The notes beneath the pieces are model-generated. The model saw nothing but the letters and a program-made list of their open reading frames with translations, made no database searches and was not told the DNA's origin. Made by a program: the position numbers and the translations under genes. This document shows, in pieces, positions 58,881 through 64,000 of a stretch of DNA of 64,000 nt; position 1 is the stretch's first letter; each line of letters starts with the position of its first letter. The DNA is from Stenogyne calaminthoides (lineage: Eukaryota; Streptophyta; Magnoliopsida; Lamiales; Lamiaceae): NCBI GenBank assembly GCA_037126765.1, contig JBBCBC010000002.1, positions 46,442,889-46,506,888 of the forward strand, read 5' to 3'.

Positions 58881-59520
58881 TCTATAACTTACAACTTATT
58901 GTGATTATATTTTACAAAGTAGATCACATGATCTACTTTTCATATTTTATCATATATTATTATAATTATCTTTTAACATGTGTACATATAATAACAAGTA
59001 ATTAATAATATTAAACAAGTCACTTATCAAAGTTTAAAATATAATAAAGTAAAACGAGGGTAATATATACGGCTAAAAATTTATATGTTATTTATTTGAT
59101 CATTATCACATTTAAAACATAGTTGTGACTCATAAACTTATCAGTCATATGATAAAAGTAAATGAGATTCGTCCCATGCATAAAATCGTCTTGTACAAAT
59201 GCTTATCTAGTTATCATCATTGAACAATATTAATTATTAATTGTATCGCACAACTTATGTACATAAATGTATTTTTTCGAATCATTTCATTTCTTTTTAT
59301 GAAACGGTCACTTTATTATCATAAAAAATATTAAATTCGACTGATAAAAGGTTGATTTTAGGTAGGATATTCAGGAAAAGTCAAGTCTTGAGAAGTAGCA
59401 AGCGGAAAGTAATTAATTAGAAAACAAAAAAAAGAAAAGATAAATCCGCTCATCTGAACAGCCCATTGGAAAGAGTAATCAGGCACATGGTTTTCTTTTC
59501 GACTCTCCTGAAACTAACCG
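58881..59520. other. Intergenic before the cysteine oxidase gene
   Basis: AT-rich; no gene. The last part is the promoter side of the cysteine oxidase gene. Confidence 0.4.
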
Positions 59521-59529
59521 TATAAATAC
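59521..59529 (+). promoter_or_regulatory. TATA box of the cysteine oxidase gene
   Basis: CGTATAAATACCCCC is a strong plant TATA box about 270 bases before the start codon, which fits a long leader containing a CATACATACATAC run. Confidence 0.6.
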
Positions 59530-59793
59530 CCCCTACCCCATTTTCATACCCCACCTGCAAAAACTTGATCCTTATTCATACATACATACATAAATATACA
59601 TACAACATGAGTTGCAAAACAACATTTCTCTCAATCTTTTGACACATATCTAAATACACAATTCAGTGTTGAACCTGGAAATATCATGTCACTAGCCTAA
59701 TTCTTGATTTAAAAAAGATACCCCTTTCTTGAATTTCCCCTGTTTCTTGTTGTTTAATTTCTTCAAGATTGAATCTTTTTGAGGGAATTTTGG

Positions 59794-62420
59794 ATGAAAA
59801 TGGGGATTGAGCAAAACGGGAGTGGTGGAAATGGAAAAGGAAAAGTGAGCAATGAATCTCGAAAAGGAAAGCGAAAGGCCAAGAAAATGAGCGCTGTTCA
59901 AAAGCTTTATGAAACTTGCAAGCAAGTGTTTGCTGATTGTGGACCGGGCATTGTTCCATCTCCTGATAAAGTCGAAAAACTTGCTGCTGTTTTGGGTATA
60001 AAATCAATCCCTTTTCTTATATTTTTTTTCTAATTCTTGTGTGAGAATTTGATGATGCCGGCCCTCTAGATTCTTGTCAATGTGGGGCAATCAAGACTTG
60101 TTTTTGGGGTCGATATCTTTGAGATGGTCTCGAAATTTATTGGTATTGATTAGTTGGTGAAATGCTTTAAATTTGGATTCCTATAAGAATTTGAAAGGTT
60201 TGGAGTTATTTAATTTGTTTGGTCAATGCTATGAATGTAGCAGAACAACCTTGAAAGATTGTAATTTTATTTGGTATTGGTGGATTAGTTGGGGTTGGCA
60301 TGCTTTGTTCTTGTAGGGGCTGCTGATGTTTGAATTCTTGATAATGACCCCTGATTGAATCCAAATATTGCCTTTTATATGATATTTAAAAAAATTGAAA
60401 ATAAAAAAAATTGCGGCTGTTATTTGTAAAATCAAATTTAAAAAAGAAAAAAGAAAAAAGGGAGAAATCTGCTTCTGTCCTGAGTTTCTATGCTATTTAT
60501 GTTATTATGTACCACTTCTCTTGGAATTTGTATATTTAAAACATGAACCTTACAATGCATTTCCTAGGTACATTTGCCTAGAAATATTTCTAATTTTGCA
60601 CGTATGGAGCTTTCTTTTCCCAACGTTATCTGCATTCCAAAAATAGTTTCATGCATCACTTAAAAAAAATTATAAAAAATTGAGATACTATTTTCTTAGC
60701 TTGAAATTTATATTGTAAAACCCCTTTTGTTGGCCTGCTTAATCTGTAAGCATTGAAGCTTACTTAATCACATTCTTAAATCTTGTTATTTTGCAGTACA
60801 TTGGACCAATTCTTAAATCTAATCACATTCTTACTATAGAGTAATTTTTAGCACTTTCATTGTATAGTTGTAGTTAAACTAAAGGGATTAAATTTTAGTG
60901 CATAAGAAGGCTGTTTGTATTCTTTTATCTGTTGTATTAGTCTAAACTGAGGTAACCACTGCAGATGGGATGACTCAAGTGGACGTTGGCCTGCGGCCAA
61001 ACCTGCCATTTTTTGGCAGCGAACGCGCACATATTATAACGTACCAACAGCTCTACGAGTGCGACAAATTCTCCGTACGGAATCTGGTTCCTATATTGAT
61101 GAGAAATTCCCCAAGTGCTCATCTTTTTATCTCTTTTTGGCTAATTATTTTGTTATGTTTTGAAACTAAATTACAGATTGGAATCTTCTGCTTGCCCCCA
61201 AAAAGTGTGATCCCGCTTCATAACCATCCTGGAATGACTGTTTTCAGCAAGCTTCTCTTTGGAACCGTGCATATTCAGTCTTTTGATTGGACTAATGAGG
61301 CCGATCAGAACATCGATAGCACTACAATCGCGAATGATGTAGACCCGAAACGTAAGTACTTCCGTACTTGTGGATAATTTGGTTATTCGTAAATTTCCTG
61401 ATTCAGTGTTATATATGTAAACAGTTTTATTGTATAACTGGTTCATAACTTTTGAACATAAACCATGTGCCTAAGAAATGGAAATAATGAAATTGGATGG
61501 AGGTAGTAATTTTACAGTATACCAACTAATACTTTTAAAGGAAACAACTAATACATTTTAATTAAACAACTAATACTCTTTTAAAAAAACAGATTATCTT
61601 TACTCAGCACGGGGTTTAAAGTATATAGATAGCAATGTTGGAAAAATGTGAAAAATTAAATATTGCGTGTGTGTGCAGTTTCAGTGCGTCCGGACGGATT
61701 GCGTCTGGCTAAGGTGAAGTTGAATTCGGAGTTCACGGTGTCAAGTAGGACAAGCGTTCTGTATCCAGCTGATGGTGGGAACATGCACCGGTTCACAGCC
61801 AAAACGGCGTGTGCTGTGCTCGATGTGCTTGGCCCTCCATACTGTGATCCCGATGGCCGCCATTGTCAGTTCTACCATGACTTCCCCTTTCATGTTTTTT
61901 CAGGTATACCCCCACGAAATCTCGTTTCGTTGTTTATATTTTATTATTCACACCCTAATTTCCTCCGTACACACCCCGAAAGACGAAAATGTCCATAAGC
62001 TTTATATAGTTTGTTGTATCTTATATTTTAAGTCATTTTCTTGTGAAGGTGCAAAAATTATAAAACATTAAGGTATAGTTTTAGGATATAAAGTTTTTAT
62101 TTTTTACTTTATAAAGTACTACATTTTACCAAATTAGGATGTGTATAGAGGATTTTGAGACGTTTTATTATTAGTTTCCATCTTTTAAAAAAGTACGTTT
62201 GGCCAAATTGGGATGTGTATAGACTATAGAGGATTTTGCAACGTTTTATTATTAGTTTCCATTTGTTTTTTTTCCAACTCTCATTACATTAATTTGATTT
62301 ACAGTAAAAAAGGTGTTGGTGGACGAGGAGGGGTACGTGTGGCTTAAGGAAAGGGAGATGCCGAAAGAGCACATCGTAGTCAGGTTTCCCTACAATGGTC
62401 CGAAGATAGTGAATAAGTGA
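59794..62420 (+). CDS. PCO: Plant cysteine oxidase (PCO), N-degron oxygen sensor
   Basis: Iron-dependent thiol dioxygenase that oxidises the N-terminal cysteine of proteins such as group VII ERF factors, marking them for degradation when oxygen is present. Exons: 59794-59995, 60965-61074, 61177-61351, 61679-61903 and 62305-62420, for 275 residues without a break. The N-terminal 40 residues are basic and low-complexity (GKGKVSNESRKGKRKAKK). The cupin core contains YECDKFSIGIFCLPP, then HNHPGMTVFSKLLFGTVHI with two iron-binding histidines. The third ligand is in GGNMHRFTA. It then has DVLGPPYCDPDGRHCQFY and ends RFPYNGPKIVNK. The basic extension suggests the nuclear PCO1/PCO2 group, which is an inference. 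Confidence 0.95.
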
Positions 62421-64000
62421 TTTGAACAGTTTGCAATATTCCTGTAGCACATTTGCCTGCCTTTTTTTGTTAGCTCTCTCTGCTTCTCTCTCTCTTTCCA
62501 GAAAAGAAAGGGGATGTTGGAATTTCTTCATCTCTGTTTGGAAAGTTTGATGTAAATAATAGCCGAGAACTACAGTTTCTTTTTTATATTTAAATGACTA
62601 AATGAGAGAGTTGTTTTATTCTGTTGGTATATTTGGTTTTCTTGCGTTATTTATAGTTGCGTAATTGCATGTATTACCCATTTGCTATTTAGCAGCGCAA
62701 GTACAGGTTTTGTCAGGCTTTGCATCGAAAAGCAACGTCTATTTATCAAATTTAGACTTAAATATGAGATTTGGATCATGTGCAGCATTGTGACGTGCAT
62801 AAAAATTCATACGGAACTATAGTGTATTTTTTAACTGAATAACACATGTGATGTGCATATAAATTCATACGAGTCTATAGTGTATTTTTAATTGAATAGC
62901 ACATCCTGAATCCAAATACACAGTAGACTTATATGAGCATGTTTATACATGAACTCTATTATTATTTTGCACAAAAATTATTACGGTTGTTTGTATATAA
63001 AAATTATCATTGTTTAAAAAATACTTTATTTTTCAAGTAGTGATAGTATTTGTACATAACAATATTAATTTTTGTTTATAACAGTGATATTAAAAAAAAG
63101 TTTACCGTGAATTGAAATCAAATTCAGACAAGTTTTTATCTTGAAAAAAATATTTAAAACTATTATTAATATTATTTAATGTTAAAATATAGTATTATCT
63201 TATATTAATATTATTTAATGTTAAAATTTAGCATTATTTGATTTTAAATGGTTTTGCAAAAGCTCTAGTCCGGCTCATTTGTTAAGTAGGCTAGGTTCTT
63301 TTATTGGCCTTAGTATGGATTCCTGTCGGATAGTCGTGATCTATTTATTTACAGTCTTAATAAATATTTAATTTTTTTATATTTTGAGGTGAAGACATTT
63401 TTTATTGAACCTTGGAATAGAAAAATATAATCATTTTACAATTTTTTGGATACAATATCTATTCCATAAAGTGTATTTTATTTTAATATGTTATCTTTTA
63501 TATGCATGTTTCCTCAATGTTCCTTTTTAAAAGTTTTCTCCCCATTTTGATAAAAAAAAAAGTGAATTGAGATTTTAAAAAATGATATATTTTATATTTT
63601 ATTTTATTTTGGACCTCTTCTTTTTTTCTCATTTGAATGTTCATGCATTCATAGCATATTGAAATATAAAATTGAGTTGAAAATTAAAAAAAAAAAAAAA
63701 AGTGAAAGAGAAAATATACAAACAAAGTTTGGGCCATATGCAGACTGCAGAGTGTCACAAATTCCAAAAGGCATGTATTTTCTAGTTGATATATTGGCCA
63801 AAGTCCATTTTTGAAGCTGGGCGAGCCGAACAAACATTAGGGTTACATAGGTTTGAATTATCCAAATTTCTAATACAAAAACGACACTAAAATCAATCCA
63901 ATTTCCACGAAATTGTTACAAGAAAACCAGTCTCCAATTTGATCGAGTTCACATATTTAAATCCCACCTTCAATTATAACTAAAAAAATATGTACTAATG
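62421..64000. other. 3' flank and intergenic end of window
   Basis: The cysteine oxidase 3' untranslated region, then AT-rich DNA. A direct duplication of about 65 bases (GTGCATANAAATTCATACG, then CTATAGTGTATTTTT) lies at 62793-62905. A shorter one (TTAATATTATTTAATGTTAA) lies at 63165-63235. No further gene; the window ends in AT-rich DNA. Confidence 0.4.

Noticed and set aside
57188..59000. CRISPR-like or phage repeats
   Set aside because: Units are long, diverged and without regular spacers, and the DNA is clearly plant nuclear.

Overview
The window is nuclear DNA from a flowering plant, very probably a eudicot. It holds large AT-rich intergenic spaces, genes with many short GT-AG introns, and numerous MITE-type foldback elements with the plant Stowaway end CTCCCTCCGTCC. 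The gene families include plant-only ones: PIN auxin carriers, WRINKLED-type AP2 factors, pollen-type pectate lyases and plant cysteine oxidases. An asterid, perhaps of the mint order, is a guess from overall resemblance only.

Layout. 1.1-4.0 kb (-): mitochondrial porin VDAC. 7.8-10.2 kb (-): short-loop auxin carrier of the PIN8 type. 11-14 kb: transposon-rich spacer with a Stowaway element nested in a CACTA-like element. 14.2-15.7 kb (-): intact pectate lyase. 16.5-19.7 kb: tandem repeats and a decayed mariner-like transposase. 20.7-22.0 kb (+): an inverted second pectate lyase ruined by many small deletions. 23.0-27.7 kb (-): the FACT histone chaperone subunit SSRP1. 30.2-39.2 kb (+): three tandem WRI-type AP2 genes plus the relic of a fourth 3' end. 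40.3-42.3 kb (-): a one-exon membrane protein of 667 residues. 42.8-45.7 kb (-): an F-box/WD40 protein, head to head with 46.2-49.8 kb (+) V-ATPase subunit d. 50-59.5 kb: a gene desert with a solo LTR, a hAT-type element, foldback elements and tandem repeats. 59.8-62.4 kb (+): plant cysteine oxidase.

The genes are independent housekeeping or regulatory loci; there is no operon-like logic. The most interesting parts are the WRI array, in which each copy differs in intron content and carries its own damage, and the pectate lyase inverted duplication around a mariner-like element.

A caution for every reader: seven one-base length differences, most of them in homopolymers, break the reading frames of five genes or copies that otherwise look intact or nearly so (VDAC twice, PIN8, SSRP1, WRI copies A and C) and of the F-box gene. 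These may be assembly errors rather than real mutations. VHA-d, PCO, the pectate lyase, WRI copy B and the 667-residue protein read cleanly.
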